64,000 nt of DNA from Streptomyces bikiniensis (GTDB lineage Bacteria > Actinomycetota > Actinomycetes > Streptomycetales > Streptomycetaceae), in contig JNWL01000005.1 of assembly GCA_000716465.1 (NCBI GenBank), forward strand, positions 186,001 through 250,000. Direction: 5' to 3'. A program made the translations under genes and the position numbers. A model generated the notes under the pieces. That model searched no databases, was not told where the DNA came from, and saw nothing but the letters and a program-made list of their open reading frames with translations. Positions within the stretch are counted from its first letter, which is position 1; each line of letters begins with the position of its first letter. Of the stretch, positions 27,156-40,615 are shown one piece after another.

Positions 27156-28571
27156 GTGAGCACCGAGAACGAGGGCAAGGCCGTTCCGGGGGACCCGGCT
27201 GCCCCGTCCGTCCCTCCCGCGCCTCCCGTACCTCCATCGGCCCCTCCGGCCTCGACCCCGGACCCGGCTTCGGCCTCAGCCCCGCCTTCGGCCTCGATCC
27301 CGGACCCGGCGGCCCAGGAGGCCCCCACGGTCCAGGCGGCGGCGCAGCCCGCACACGCGGCTCCGGCCGGCGGTTGGCCGCCGCCCCCGCCGACCGTTCC
27401 CTCCTGGGGCGCCCCGCACGCGCCCGTACCCGCCGCTCCCGCCGCGCCGCGCAAGCGGACCGGCGGTCTCGTGGCGGCCGTCCTGGCGGCAGCGCTCGTC
27501 GCGGGCGGGATCGGCGGCGGCATCGGCTACTGGGCGGCCGAGCGCAACGACGACGGCATCAGCTCGACCACGGTCTCCTCGGGCGACACCCCGGCCTCCT
27601 TCAAGCGCGACCCGGGGACGGTCGCGGCGGTCGCGGCGAAGGCGCTGCCGAGCGTGGGCACCATCCAGGCGAAGTCGGGCGGTTCCCAGGGCGAGGGCGG
27701 CACGGGCACGGGCTTCGTGTACGACCAGGAGGGCCACGTCGTCACCAACAACCACGTGGTGGCGTCGGCCGCGAACGGCGGCACGCTCTCCGTGACCTTC
27801 TCCGACGGCAAGTCGTACGACGCGGAGGTCGTCGGCCGTGCCGAGGGCTACGACGTGGCGGTACTGAAGCTCACGAACGCCCCGAAGGACCTCAAGCCGC
27901 TCCCGCTGGGCGACTCCGACAAGGTGGCGGTCGGGGACTCGACGATCGCGATCGGCGCCCCGTTCGGCCTGTCCAACACGGTGACGACGGGCATCATCAG
28001 CGCCAAGAACCGCCCGGTCGCCTCGGGCGACGGAGCCGGCGGCAGCAACTCGTACATGAGCGCCCTGCAGACGGACGCCTCGATCAACCCGGGCAACTCC
28101 GGCGGTCCGCTGCTCGACGCGAGCGGTGCGGTGATCGGCATCAACTCGGCGATCCAGTCCACCAGCGGCGGTTTCGGCCAGACCCAGGCGGGTTCGATCG
28201 GCCTCGGCTTCGCGATCCCGGTCAACCAGGCGAAGAACGTCGCGCAGCAGCTGATCAGGACGGGCAAGCCGGTCTACCCGGTGATCGGCGCGACCGTGAA
28301 CATGAACGACAAGGGCGAGGGCGCCGAGATCGCCGAGCGGGGGACCGGCGGCACGCCCTCGGTCACCCCGAACGGCCCCGCGGCGAAGGCGGGCCTGAAG
28401 CCGGGTGACGTGATCACCGGCTTCGGCGGGCACCAGATCGACAGCGGCCCCACCCTCATCAGTGAGATCTGGACCCGCAAGCCGGGCGACTCGGTGGAGA
28501 TCACCTACGAGCGCGACGGCAGGTCGGTCACGACCACCGTCGTCCTGGGCGAGCGCACCGGCGACAGCTGA
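27156..28571 (+). CDS. HtrA/DegP-type membrane-anchored serine protease with PDZ domain
   Basis: A 471-residue protease. A Pro/Ala-rich cytoplasmic region of about 105 residues comes first, then one membrane helix (GGLVAAVLAAALVAGGIGGG, about 106-130). The trypsin-like domain has catalytic His200 (TNNHVVA), Asp233 (GYDVAVLKL) and Ser315 (NPGNSGGPLLD). A C-terminal PDZ domain starts near residue 385. The start is GTG 27156 after GAGGAGAGCGAGCT. The topology places the protease outside the membrane, where HtrA proteins degrade misfolded envelope proteins. An ordinary terminator follows. Confidence 0.95.
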   Translation: MSTENEGKAVPGDPAAPSVPPAPPVPPSAPPASTPDPASASAPPSASIPDPAAQEAPTVQAAAQPAHAAPAGGWPPPPPTVPSWGAPHAPVPAAPAAPRKRTGGLVAAVLAAALVAGGIGGGIGYWAAERNDDGISSTTVSSGDTPASFKRDPGTVAAVAAKALPSVGTIQAKSGGSQGEGGTGTGFVYDQEGHVVTNNHVVASAANGGTLSVTFSDGKSYDAEVVGRAEGYDVAVLKLTNAPKDLKPLPLGDSDKVAVGDSTIAIGAPFGLSNTVTTGIISAKNRPVASGDGAGGSNSYMSALQTDASINPGNSGGPLLDASGAVIGINSAIQSTSGGFGQTQAGSIGLGFAIPVNQAKNVAQQLIRTGKPVYPVIGATVNMNDKGEGAEIAERGTGGTPSVTPNGPAAKAGLKPGDVITGFGGHQIDSGPTLISEIWTRKPGDSVEITYERDGRSVTTTVVLGERTGDS

Positions 28572-28591
28572 CGCGCGGGTCGAGGTGTGGT

Positions 28592-28637
28592 GTACGGGTG
28601 CGGTCCGGGGCTCCGAAGCCCCGGACCGCACCCGTAC
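28592..28637. terminator. Very strong hairpin terminator after the HtrA-like gene
   Basis: A perfect 21-bp inverted repeat (arms 28592-28612 and 28617-28637) with loop CCGA, 20 bases after the protease stop. Confidence 0.9.
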
Positions 28638-28758
28638 GCCCCCCGCCCACTCCGCACCCGTACGTCCGCCCCGCCCCACTCCGTGCGAACCACCCGCCGC
28701 CGCCCGGCCCCTCCAGCCGGTACGCTGTAGCCGCCCCGGCCGAGCGGTCCGGAGCACG

Positions 28759-28845
28759 GGTGGGTTGCCCGAGCGGCCTAAGGGAACGGTCTTGAAAACC
28801 GTCGTGGCAGCGATGTCACCGTGGGTTCAAATCCCACACCCACCG
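28759..28845 (+). tRNA. tRNA-Ser (anticodon UGA)
   Basis: The acceptor GGTGGGT pairs with ACCCACC, the anticodon stem ACGGT/ACCGT holds loop CTTGAAA, and the long class-II variable arm is present. The T-arm is GTGGG TTCAAAT CCCAC, with discriminator G. It is 87 nt long and CCA is not encoded. Confidence 0.97.
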
Positions 28846-28850
28846 CCGAT

Positions 28851-28890
28851 GCGAAGGCCCCCGACCGGGAAACCGGGCGGGGGCCTTCGC
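28851..28890. terminator. Terminator after tRNA-Ser(UGA)
   Basis: A perfect 13-bp inverted repeat (GCGAAGGCCCCCG / CGGGGGCCTTCGC) whose 14-base loop can itself pair (CCGG/CCGG). Confidence 0.88.
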
Positions 28891-28921
28891 GCGTCCCCGG
28901 AGCCGGGGGCGGGGACGGTGT

Positions 28922-30313
28922 TCAGGAGTGGTTGCGGGCCGGGGGGTTGTTGAGGCAGAGCGCGATGTTGCGTACGGCCGCCGTGAGTTCCTCGATGACG
29001 CGGGCCGCCTGCTCCGCGTTGTGGAAGGCCGGGCGGTCGGTCAGGGTGCGGCTCAGCTCCTCGGCGGCCCGGACCGCGTGGCCCGCGGGGCCCGGGTCCG
29101 CGGCGGGAACCGGGTAGGGGTCGGGGGGCGAAGCCGGGTAGGCCTCGGGGGCCGGGTAGGGGTCGGACGCCGGGTAGGGGTCGGACGCCGGGTAGGGGTC
29201 GAGGTAGGGCTCCGGTTCCTGGCGGTATCCCTCGAAAGCGGGGGAGAAGCTGTTGGAGCCCGTCGTTCCTGTCGTCCCTGTCGTTCCCGTCGTGGGGGAG
29301 GCGTGCGCCTCCTCCGGGCGGGGGGCCGTGGCCAGCAGGAGGGCGTGCGAGGCCGGGAGCGGGGCCTGGGGGGCCGGGGAGGACTGGGGCGCCTGGGACT
29401 GCGGTCCCTGAGGGACTTGCGGGGCCTGCGGGGCCTGTGCGTGCGGGACTTGGGGCTGTGCGGACTGCACAGAGTGCACGGGCTGTGGCGGCTGCGGGAC
29501 CTGGGGTTGTACTGCCTGGAGTTGTGCCGCCTGGGCCTGGGGGGACTGCGGCAGGGACTGGCGGGCCCGGGGGAGGACGAAGTGGTCGAAGCCCGGGAAC
29601 GCCGACGTGTGGGGGCGCGAGGCCGGCGGCTCGTACTCCTGCTGCCACTGCGCGCGGTAGCACTCCACCTGGTCCTCGCAGGAGGAGCGCGCGTGGAAGA
29701 CCGCGGTGTCCTCGCCCAGGTCCGGGTACCAGAGGTTGGGACCCGGGAAACGGACCGTCCTCATACGGGGTTTGATCTGCTCGGCGCAGCCCATGCAGCA
29801 GCCCTTCGGCACCAGGAACGGGATGCCGCCGCTCTGCTCCGGCCTGCGCGGGCCCTCCTCGCGCGGGTACTCCCCGTGGTGGCAGGGCGGCAGTTCGCCG
29901 CAGGCGCGGCAGACCGCGTAGTGCTCGGGGAGGACCTGCCAGTCCTGGCTGGCGGGGGCGCACCAGTGCTTCGGCGCGGACCGGGGCAGGTTGTCGTTGC
30001 GCAGCACGAGCACCACCGGGCGCTTGTAGAACTCGGCCCGCTCCGGGGCCGGTTTGACCGCCTGGTTGTTGGCGCGCCGCAGCTCGTTGGCGTGCCACCA
30101 CAGCTCCACGTGGTCCCGCCAGGCCTTCTCGTACGACTCCGGCCAGTGGTCGCCGGGGTACCCGGTGATCTCCAGGACGCGCCAGGCCTGTCGGTCGAGG
30201 ACGACGATGGAGCCGGCCCGCAGTCGCAGATGAGTTCCCTCGCCGCCCTCGTCCGGCCAGTCATGGCGGCCGATGCTGGTGGGCTGGTCAGGGAGCCACC
30301 TGCGAACCTGCAT
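28922..30313 (-). CDS. Conserved hypothetical protein with Cys-rich domain and Pro/Gln-rich region
   Basis: A 463-residue soluble protein. The N-terminal part (about residues 1-215) is conserved-looking. It has LRAGSIVVLDRQAWRVLEI and two clusters of possible metal-binding residues (CRACGELPPCHH and KGCCMGCAEQ). Residues about 235-320 are a Pro/Gln-rich stretch of QxPQ-type repeats. A GTTGTTGTTG run and DPYPAS repeats (about 370-400) follow. A helical C-terminus contains ELSRTLTDRPAFHNAEQAA. ATG 30313 has GAGGAGCGTGAC upstream. Function is unknown. The zinc-like cluster plus disordered tail resembles a scaffold or regulatory protein. Confidence 0.8.
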   Translation of the reverse strand: MQVRRWLPDQPTSIGRHDWPDEGGEGTHLRLRAGSIVVLDRQAWRVLEITGYPGDHWPESYEKAWRDHVELWWHANELRRANNQAVKPAPERAEFYKRPVVLVLRNDNLPRSAPKHWCAPASQDWQVLPEHYAVCRACGELPPCHHGEYPREEGPRRPEQSGGIPFLVPKGCCMGCAEQIKPRMRTVRFPGPNLWYPDLGEDTAVFHARSSCEDQVECYRAQWQQEYEPPASRPHTSAFPGFDHFVLPRARQSLPQSPQAQAAQLQAVQPQVPQPPQPVHSVQSAQPQVPHAQAPQAPQVPQGPQSQAPQSSPAPQAPLPASHALLLATAPRPEEAHASPTTGTTGTTGTTGSNSFSPAFEGYRQEPEPYLDPYPASDPYPASDPYPAPEAYPASPPDPYPVPAADPGPAGHAVRAAEELSRTLTDRPAFHNAEQAARVIEELTAAVRNIALCLNNPPARNHS

Positions 30314-30759
30314 GTCACGCTCCTCGGCAACGAAACTTCATAGTTTCAACTGGGGCAGTAAGTGACATTCTGAACAATTTAGGCGTCGGCTTGGGGTTAG
30401 ACACGCGCACTCCGACGATCCATGAGAGCCGGAAACACCTTTCTCACCGGCTATTTCACCCGCTGTGACCGACCCCGCCCGGATTCGCCGTCCCGGTCGT
30501 CACGGCGGCCCCGTACCCGCTCCGGGGGCTCCTGATACTCACCCGTACGTGTGACGCGGCTTCAGTCGGTCTCATCTCGTACGTATGCATCACGTCACCC
30601 ATCGGGCCGTTCCCCGCGTCTCGGGGGTGGTCCGGGGGCGGGAAGGTGGTAATGGCAGTGCCTTTCCGCGAGGGGCGGCGTAGGGTCCGGGGCCTTCGAG
30701 GGCGTTCGCCGGGCGTTCGCAGGGCCTCCGGAGAACCTTCGGGAGAAGAGGAGCGTGGG
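30314..30759. promoter_or_regulatory. Divergent intergenic region (446 bp)
   Basis: No gene is visible in this stretch. The part next to the minus-strand gene (30335-30415) is notably AT-rich and probably holds its promoter. On that strand TTGAAAC and TATGAAG lie just before the Shine-Dalgarno site. The macrodomain gene promoter is in the GC-rich half. Confidence 0.5.
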
Positions 30760-31302
30760 ATGCGGATCGTGCTCGTCCGGGGCGACATCACCGACGAGGC
30801 GGTGGACGCGGTGGTCAACGCCGCGAATTCCTCGCTGCTCGGGGGCGGCGGGGTCGACGGTGCCGTTCACCGGAAGGGCGGGCCCGAGATCCTTGCCGCC
30901 TGCCGGGAACTGCGCGCCTCGCACTACGGCAAGGGGCTGCCGACCGGGCGGGCCGTGGCCACCACGGCGGGCCGGCTGCCCGCCCGGCACGTGATCCACA
31001 CGGTGGGGCCGGTCTGGTCGCGGGACGAGGACCGCTCGGAGCTCCTTGCCTCCTGCTACCGGGAATCCCTGCGGGTGGCCGACGAGTTGGGGGCCCGTAC
31101 GGTCGCGTTCCCGGCCGTCTCCACCGGGATCTACGGCTGGCCGATGGCGGACGGCGCCCGGATCGCCGTCGAGACGGTACGGGCGGCCCGTACCGAGGTC
31201 GAGGAGGTGCGGTTCGTGCTCTTCGACGAAACGGCTCATCGGGTCTTCGCGGAGGCTGTGGGGGACGCGGAGGGCACAGGGGGCGCAGGGGGCGTTTCCT
31301 GA
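30760..31302 (+). CDS. Macrodomain protein, O-acetyl-ADP-ribose deacetylase type
   Basis: A 180-residue macrodomain of the MacroD/YmdB class. The ADP-ribose contacts are visible as VRGDITDEAVDAVVNAANSSLLGGGGVDGAVH and the diphosphate loop as FPAVSTGIYGWP. These enzymes remove mono-ADP-ribose from proteins or hydrolyse O-acetyl-ADP-ribose. ATG 30760 follows GAAGAGGAGCG. A short Gly/Ala tail ends the protein. It appears to be a single-gene unit. Confidence 0.93.
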   Translation: MRIVLVRGDITDEAVDAVVNAANSSLLGGGGVDGAVHRKGGPEILAACRELRASHYGKGLPTGRAVATTAGRLPARHVIHTVGPVWSRDEDRSELLASCYRESLRVADELGARTVAFPAVSTGIYGWPMADGARIAVETVRAARTEVEEVRFVLFDETAHRVFAEAVGDAEGTGGAGGVS

Positions 31303-31683
31303 GGGGAGCGGAGCCGTGCCCGGACCGGAAAGTGAATTCCCTGCGTCTCCTCTCCGCCCGCCCGTGAGTCGCTGCTTTTTCGTCTGACCGGGTTTATCCG
31401 CCTGTCCTCACGCTTGCGAGGGAACGTCCGCTCCATGGCGGTTCGCCGGGGATTCCGTGGGCAACTCTGCATGTGCGACGTCGAGCACAACGACCGGGGT
31501 GGACGGCCAACTGCCCTGGAAAAACAGGCATTTCAGACATACTCCACGCTTCTGTTGTCCGGCGGAGCTCCCACGAGCTCCCGATTCCAGGTCCTTCGGT
31601 TCCCAGTTCTTCGGTTCCCGGTTCTTCGGTTCTCGGTTCTTCGGTTCTCGGTTCTTCAGTTCTCGCTTCTCGGAGGAACAGTC
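31303..31683. repeat. AT-richer region with 15-bp tandem repeats
   Basis: No coding-like frame is visible over this 381-bp stretch. From about 31594 to 31668 a 15-bp unit, CGGTTC(C/T)CGGTTCTT, repeats five times just before the Shine-Dalgarno site of the small ORF at 31684. Base composition around 31500-31660 is clearly less GC-rich than neighbouring genes. Confidence 0.75.
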
Positions 31684-31764
31684 ATGGCACGCGTCCGCAC
31701 CTCCCCCGTCGGCTTCACCCACATCGCCCAGTCCCTCCCGGTCCTCGCCTTCCCTCCGTGGTGA
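31684..31764 (+). CDS. Possible 26-residue peptide (small ORF)
   Basis: ATG 31684 is preceded at six bases by a perfect GGAGGA. The 26 codons have G or C at nearly every third position, and the peptide runs MARVRTSPVGFTHIAQSLPV with six more residues ending in PPW. Both features are what a translated Streptomyces ORF shows. The frame stays open upstream for 90 more codons through the 15-bp repeats, but those codons lack the bias. It could be a regulatory leader peptide or a free small protein. No known family is recognised. Confidence 0.5.
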   Translation: MARVRTSPVGFTHIAQSLPVLAFPPW

Positions 31765-31976
31765 GGAGGGAGGGGCAGCGGAGACCGGCCCGACGGGGGG
31801 CGACACGGCAGGACGAACGGCGGCCCGCGCGACGGCACTTCGGTACCGGCGTGCGGGCCGTAGGGGTACCGGGCGCGGGGCCGGGGTTCCCACGTAAGGG
31901 TCGTTACCCGGTGCGTACGGCCGAGGGGGCGGCCCCACCGGTGGCCGGGCGCGGCGGACGGCCCTTCACTCGCGTC

Positions 31977-33008
31977 ATGAGCACACGTACGCCGCCCCGG
32001 CCCCGGCCCGCCACGACGTCCGCACCGGCACGGTCGCGGTCCGCGCTCCCCCTCGCCGGGGTGCGGGCCGTGGCCTTCGCCCTGATGGCGGCGGTGGCCG
32101 GGACGGCGCTCCTCGACGTCCCGGCGCCGACCGCCGCCCCTCCTCCGGCAACCGCCGCATCCGCCCCCGGAGCCCCCGGCACTCCGGGTGCTCCGGGGGC
32201 TTCCGGAAGCCCCGTCTCCGCCGCCTCCGCCGCCTCCACCCCCGTCCACTTCACCGGCAAGGCCTTCGACACCTGCGAGGCGCCCTCCGTCGAGACGATG
32301 CGGGCCTGGCGCGGTTCGCCCTACGGGGCCGTCGGGATCTACTTCGGCGGGCGGGGCCGGGGCTGCCCCGGCCAGCGGGAGCTCAACCCCGGCTGGGTCG
32401 CCTCGGTGCAGGCCATGGGCTGGCGGCTGCTCCCCGTCTTCGTCGGCTCCCAGGCGCCCTGCGTCGAGGCCCCCGCCAAGAAGCCCTTCGCCATCGGCGC
32501 CGACCCCTGGGGCCAGGGCACCCGGGAGGCGGGCGACGCGGTGCGGGCCGCGCGGGCCCTGGGCCTGGGCACGAGCAGCCCGCTGTACCTCGACATCGAG
32601 GCCTACCGGCGCGGGGACGCGCAGTGCGCCGCGACCACCCTCTCCTTCGTCCGCGCCTGGAACCGCGAGGTGCGCCGCCTCGGCTACCTGCCCGGTTTCT
32701 ACAGCAGCGCGGACACGGGCGTGCGGGACATCGAGGCGCAGCGGAGGGCCGGCACGGCGGACCTGCCGGCCGTGATGTGGTTCGCGCGCTGGCTGGGGAA
32801 GCCCGCCCTCGCCACCGAACCCACGCTGGCCCCGGCGGCCTGGACGCCGCGCGCCCGGATCCACCAGTACGCGGGCAACGTCACCGAGACGTACGGCGGC
32901 CACCGCCTCGTGATCGACCGCAACGCCGTGGACGCCCCGGTCGCCCGCCTCGCCACGGCCCGTACGGGCACCTACTCCGCCGTGTCCCGGGTCCCGGACC
33001 GGCCCTGA
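31977..33008 (+). CDS. Secreted DUF1906 (glycoside hydrolase-like) protein
   Basis: A 343-residue exported protein. A twin-arginine-poor signal/anchor lies at about residues 22-50 (VRAVAFALMAAVAGTALLDVPAP), then an Ala/Pro/Gly-rich linker to about 90. The DUF1906 domain has TGKAFDTCEAPSVETMRAW, VGIYFGGRG, PVFVGSQAPC, LYLDIEAYRR, PGFYSSADTG and IHQYAGN. DUF1906 adopts a GH25-like TIM barrel in which acidic residues of LDIE are candidate catalytic groups, so a peptidoglycan or glycan hydrolase is likely. ATG 31977 has only weak upstream purines. Confidence 0.85.
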   Translation: MSTRTPPRPRPATTSAPARSRSALPLAGVRAVAFALMAAVAGTALLDVPAPTAAPPPATAASAPGAPGTPGAPGASGSPVSAASAASTPVHFTGKAFDTCEAPSVETMRAWRGSPYGAVGIYFGGRGRGCPGQRELNPGWVASVQAMGWRLLPVFVGSQAPCVEAPAKKPFAIGADPWGQGTREAGDAVRAARALGLGTSSPLYLDIEAYRRGDAQCAATTLSFVRAWNREVRRLGYLPGFYSSADTGVRDIEAQRRAGTADLPAVMWFARWLGKPALATEPTLAPAAWTPRARIHQYAGNVTETYGGHRLVIDRNAVDAPVARLATARTGTYSAVSRVPDRP

Positions 33009-33090
33009 TCCGGGCTCCGGACCGGCCTTGGTCCGGGTCCGGACCGGCCTTGATCCGGGACCCGGACCGACCCTGAGCCGGGTCCCGGGG
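32988..33090. repeat. 22-23-bp tandem repeat anchored on a stop codon
   Basis: Units occupy 32988-33010, 33011-33033, 33034-33055 and 33056-33078, with a partial unit to 33090. The first unit contains the last codons (Arg-Val-Pro-Asp-Arg-Pro) and TGA of the DUF1906 gene. Copies three and four also carry TGA at the same place. Confidence 0.9.
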
Positions 33091-33200
33091 GTCTCCACCC
33101 ACAGGAGGTGGAGGCGCCCCCGCCCCTACAACCTGAGGCGGACGGCGGTTCGGGACCTGGGGCCGATCCGCCGGACCCCCTCCCCTCCTAGCGTGGAGTC

Positions 33201-33746
33201 ATGACTCCGCCACCCTCTGGCCCCGTCTGCGCCGGTGCCTCGCAGTACGCGTCGTACACGACCTTCTCCTCGTACGTACGGGCGCGTGGGCCCGTGCTCC
33301 TGCGCACCGCCCGCTCCCTCACCGCCAACCCCTCGGACGCGGAGGACCTCCTCCAGACCGCGCTCGCCAAGACCTTCGTGGCCTGGGAGCGCATCGAGGA
33401 CCACCGCGCCCTGGACGGCTACGTCCGCCGCGCGCTCCTGAACACCCGTACGTCGCAGTGGCGCAAGCGCAAGGTCGACGAGTTCGCGTGCGAGGAGCTG
33501 CCCGAGCCGGTCGGCCCCCCGTCGCCCGACCCGGCCGAGCGGCAGGCGCTGCACGACGCCATGTGGCGCGCGGTCCTCAAGCTGCCGGAGCGGCAGCGCC
33601 AGATGGTGGTCCTGCGGTACTACGAAGATCTCAGCGAGGCCCAGACCGCCGAGGTGCTCGGCGTGTCGGTCGGCACGGTCAAGAGCGCGGTGTCCCGGGC
33701 ACTCGGCAAGCTCCGGGAGGACCCCGAGCTGACCCCGGTGAGGTGA
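33201..33746 (+). CDS. ECF sigma factor, SigE-family (Streptomyces type)
   Basis: A 181-residue RNA polymerase sigma-70 family protein with only regions 2 and 4. Region 2 includes NPSDAEDLLQTALAKTFVAWERI. Region 4 includes LPERQRQMVVLRYYEDLSEAQTAEVLGVSVGTVKSAVSRALGKLR. It falls in the SigE-fam_strep group of small ECF factors. ATG 33201 follows the short leader. No anti-sigma gene is next to it. It is followed by a fatty-acid ligase gene with its own promoter region. Confidence 0.92.
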   Translation: MTPPPSGPVCAGASQYASYTTFSSYVRARGPVLLRTARSLTANPSDAEDLLQTALAKTFVAWERIEDHRALDGYVRRALLNTRTSQWRKRKVDEFACEELPEPVGPPSPDPAERQALHDAMWRAVLKLPERQRQMVVLRYYEDLSEAQTAEVLGVSVGTVKSAVSRALGKLREDPELTPVR

Positions 33747-33781
33747 GGAACCCCCTCACACCCTCCTGGATCTCCTCCGCC

Positions 33782-33797
33782 GCCAGTGATCACTGGC
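33782..33797. promoter_or_regulatory. 16-bp perfect palindrome upstream of the acyl-CoA ligase gene
   Basis: GCCAGTGATCACTGGC is perfectly palindromic and lies 96 bp before the GTG of the ligase gene, a good place for an operator. Confidence 0.55.
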
Positions 33798-33820
33798 AAT
33801 TTCCGTACTCCCGGGTAGTG

Positions 33821-33838
33821 ACATACCGCTCGGTACGT
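33821..33838. promoter_or_regulatory. Imperfect inverted repeat, TetR-operator-like
   Basis: ACATACCGCTCGGTACGT is symmetric except for one base pair, with TACCG/CGGTA half-sites like those bound by TetR-family regulators of fatty-acid genes. It lies 55 bp before the ligase start. Confidence 0.5.
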
Positions 33839-33892
33839 GCGCAGAATCTCCACACCCTTACTGCCACGTAGCGCCCACCGGGAGGACGCCCC

Positions 33893-35545
<1,653 letters not shown>

Positions 35546-35560
35546 GGGCCGGGAAGCGAA

Positions 35561-35591
35561 GGAGGGGGAGGGCCGACGGCCCTCCCCCTCC
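35561..35591. terminator. Bidirectional hairpin terminator
   Basis: A perfect 14-bp stem (GGAGGGGGAGGGCC / GGCCCTCCCCCTCC) with loop GAC, between the convergent ligase and PAS-protein genes. Confidence 0.88.
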
Positions 35592-35599
35592 CCCGTGTC

Positions 35600-39508
<3,909 letters not shown>

Positions 39509-39713
39509 GACGACGCTTCCTCCCTGACGCACTGCACGCGCTTGGCCTGTCGACCGGCCGGCCCCATCTTGCCCCTCGGGCCGTGGCCTGTCACTGAAGG
39601 GAGTCTAAGGGAGCCTCCGGCCGGCCCTCCCGGACGCCGCCCCCGAGCGCCGTCCCCACACGGCATCTCCGCACGTCATCCCCGGACGTCGCCCCCGGAC
39701 GCCATCACGCACG
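39509..39713. promoter_or_regulatory. Region between the SSI-like gene and the PAS-protein gene
   Basis: This 205-bp stretch holds the promoter of the PAS-protein gene. ACGTCATCCCCGGACG-like units (GTC(A/G)CCCCCGGACG) recur between about 39655 and 39727, up to the SSI-like stop. Confidence 0.45.
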
Positions 39714-40145
39714 TCATCCCCGGACGAGGGGAAGGACGGGCTCCAGATTCTCCCAGCGGTCGATCTCGCAGCCGTTCGCCCGGGAGAAGCGGGCGTCGAC
39801 CTCGCGCCCCTGCCAGGTGCCGGTCACCCGTGCGAGGACGGGCCCGCCGTACACCTGTGCGCACACCCGGTCCTCGGGGACCGGCCGGAACGGGTCCTCG
39901 TCCGCCTCCGCGAGCCGTTCCAGGCGCTCGCAGGCGCGCTCGGCGGCCGGGTGGTCGCCCCCGGGCCGGTCGCCGCACCTCAGCTCGAAGGTGCCGTCGG
40001 CCTCGGGATGGCCGCTCCGGGAGACCGCCACGGTCAGGGCGTCGGGCGCCGGCGGGGCGAGCAGCGGCAGCGGCGGCAGGGGGCCGAGACCGGTGGCGCC
40101 GGCGGCTGCGGTGGCGAGGGAGGCGAGGGCGATACGGCGCAGCAT
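39714..40145 (-). CDS. Subtilisin inhibitor-like (SSI family) secreted protein
   Basis: A 143-residue exported protein. The signal peptide MLRRIALASLATAAAGATG is followed by a domain matching Streptomyces subtilisin inhibitors: LRCGDRPGGDHPAAERACERL, then the reactive-loop region DRVCAQVYGGPVLARVTGTWQG and NGCEIDRW. Four Cys positions match the two SSI disulfides. The residue at the P1 position is Gln (CAQ-VY) where SSI has Met (CPM-VY) and relatives have Lys or Arg. The target protease is thus hard to predict. ATG 40145 with CTGGAGATC upstream is chosen; a longer frame would read through the upstream 36-bp repeats. Confidence 0.85.
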   Translation of the reverse strand: MLRRIALASLATAAAGATGLGPLPPLPLLAPPAPDALTVAVSRSGHPEADGTFELRCGDRPGGDHPAAERACERLERLAEADEDPFRPVPEDRVCAQVYGGPVLARVTGTWQGREVDARFSRANGCEIDRWENLEPVLPLVRG

Positions 40146-40184
40146 GCGGATCTCCAGGAGCGCGGGGGCAGGGCGGGTGCGGAC

Positions 40185-40306
40185 GGGTACGGCAGGTGCG
40201 ACGGTTACGGCGGACTCAGTGGGTACGGCAGGTGCGACGGTTACGGCGGACTCAGTGGGTACGGCGGGTACGGCGGACTCGGTGGGTGCGGTGGGTGCGG
40301 TGGGCA
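40185..40306. repeat. 36-bp perfect tandem duplication plus degenerate copies
   Basis: Unit 40185-40220 is repeated exactly at 40221-40256, then in shortened form to about 40306. It lies 40 bp before the SSI-like start codon, in its leader/promoter. Confidence 0.9.
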
Positions 40307-40517
40307 TGGGCGCATGGCGCGCCCTCCCCGTCTAACGCCCCGGACGCGGCGGCGTTGCGCCGGACGGGGGTGCGCCGGGCGGGCGCGCGGGCTCGTACGC
40401 GCGCCGGTGGGCTTTGCCCTGACCCCCGGAGGGCTAGTACGGTGAGAATCGATTGGTGACAGCCGGTTCGCCTGTGTCATCATCTGCACGCACCACCCGC
40501 GCATGCGTGAGGTGCAT

Positions 40518-40608
40518 GGAGGCGTCGCCTAGTCCGGTCTATGGCGCCGCACTGCTAATGCGGTTTGGGTCTTAAAGCCCATCGAGGGTTCAAATCCCTC
40601 CGCCTCCG
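40518..40608 (+). tRNA. tRNA-Ser (anticodon GCU)
   Basis: The acceptor GGAGGCG/CGCCTCC, anticodon loop CTGCTAA with anticodon GCT, long variable arm and T-arm GAGGG TTCAAAT CCCTC are all present. It is 91 nt long with discriminator G; CCA is not encoded. Confidence 0.96.
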
Positions 40609-40615
40609 CCCCACA

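Noticed and set aside
28592..28637. Long hairpin as a miniature transposable element
   Set aside because: It has no target duplication and sits exactly where a terminator is needed, 20 bases after a stop codon.
31414..31683. Upstream in-frame extension of the 26-residue ORF giving 116 residues
   Set aside because: These codons lack third-position G/C bias and run through a 15-bp repeat. The strong ribosome-binding site is at 31673.
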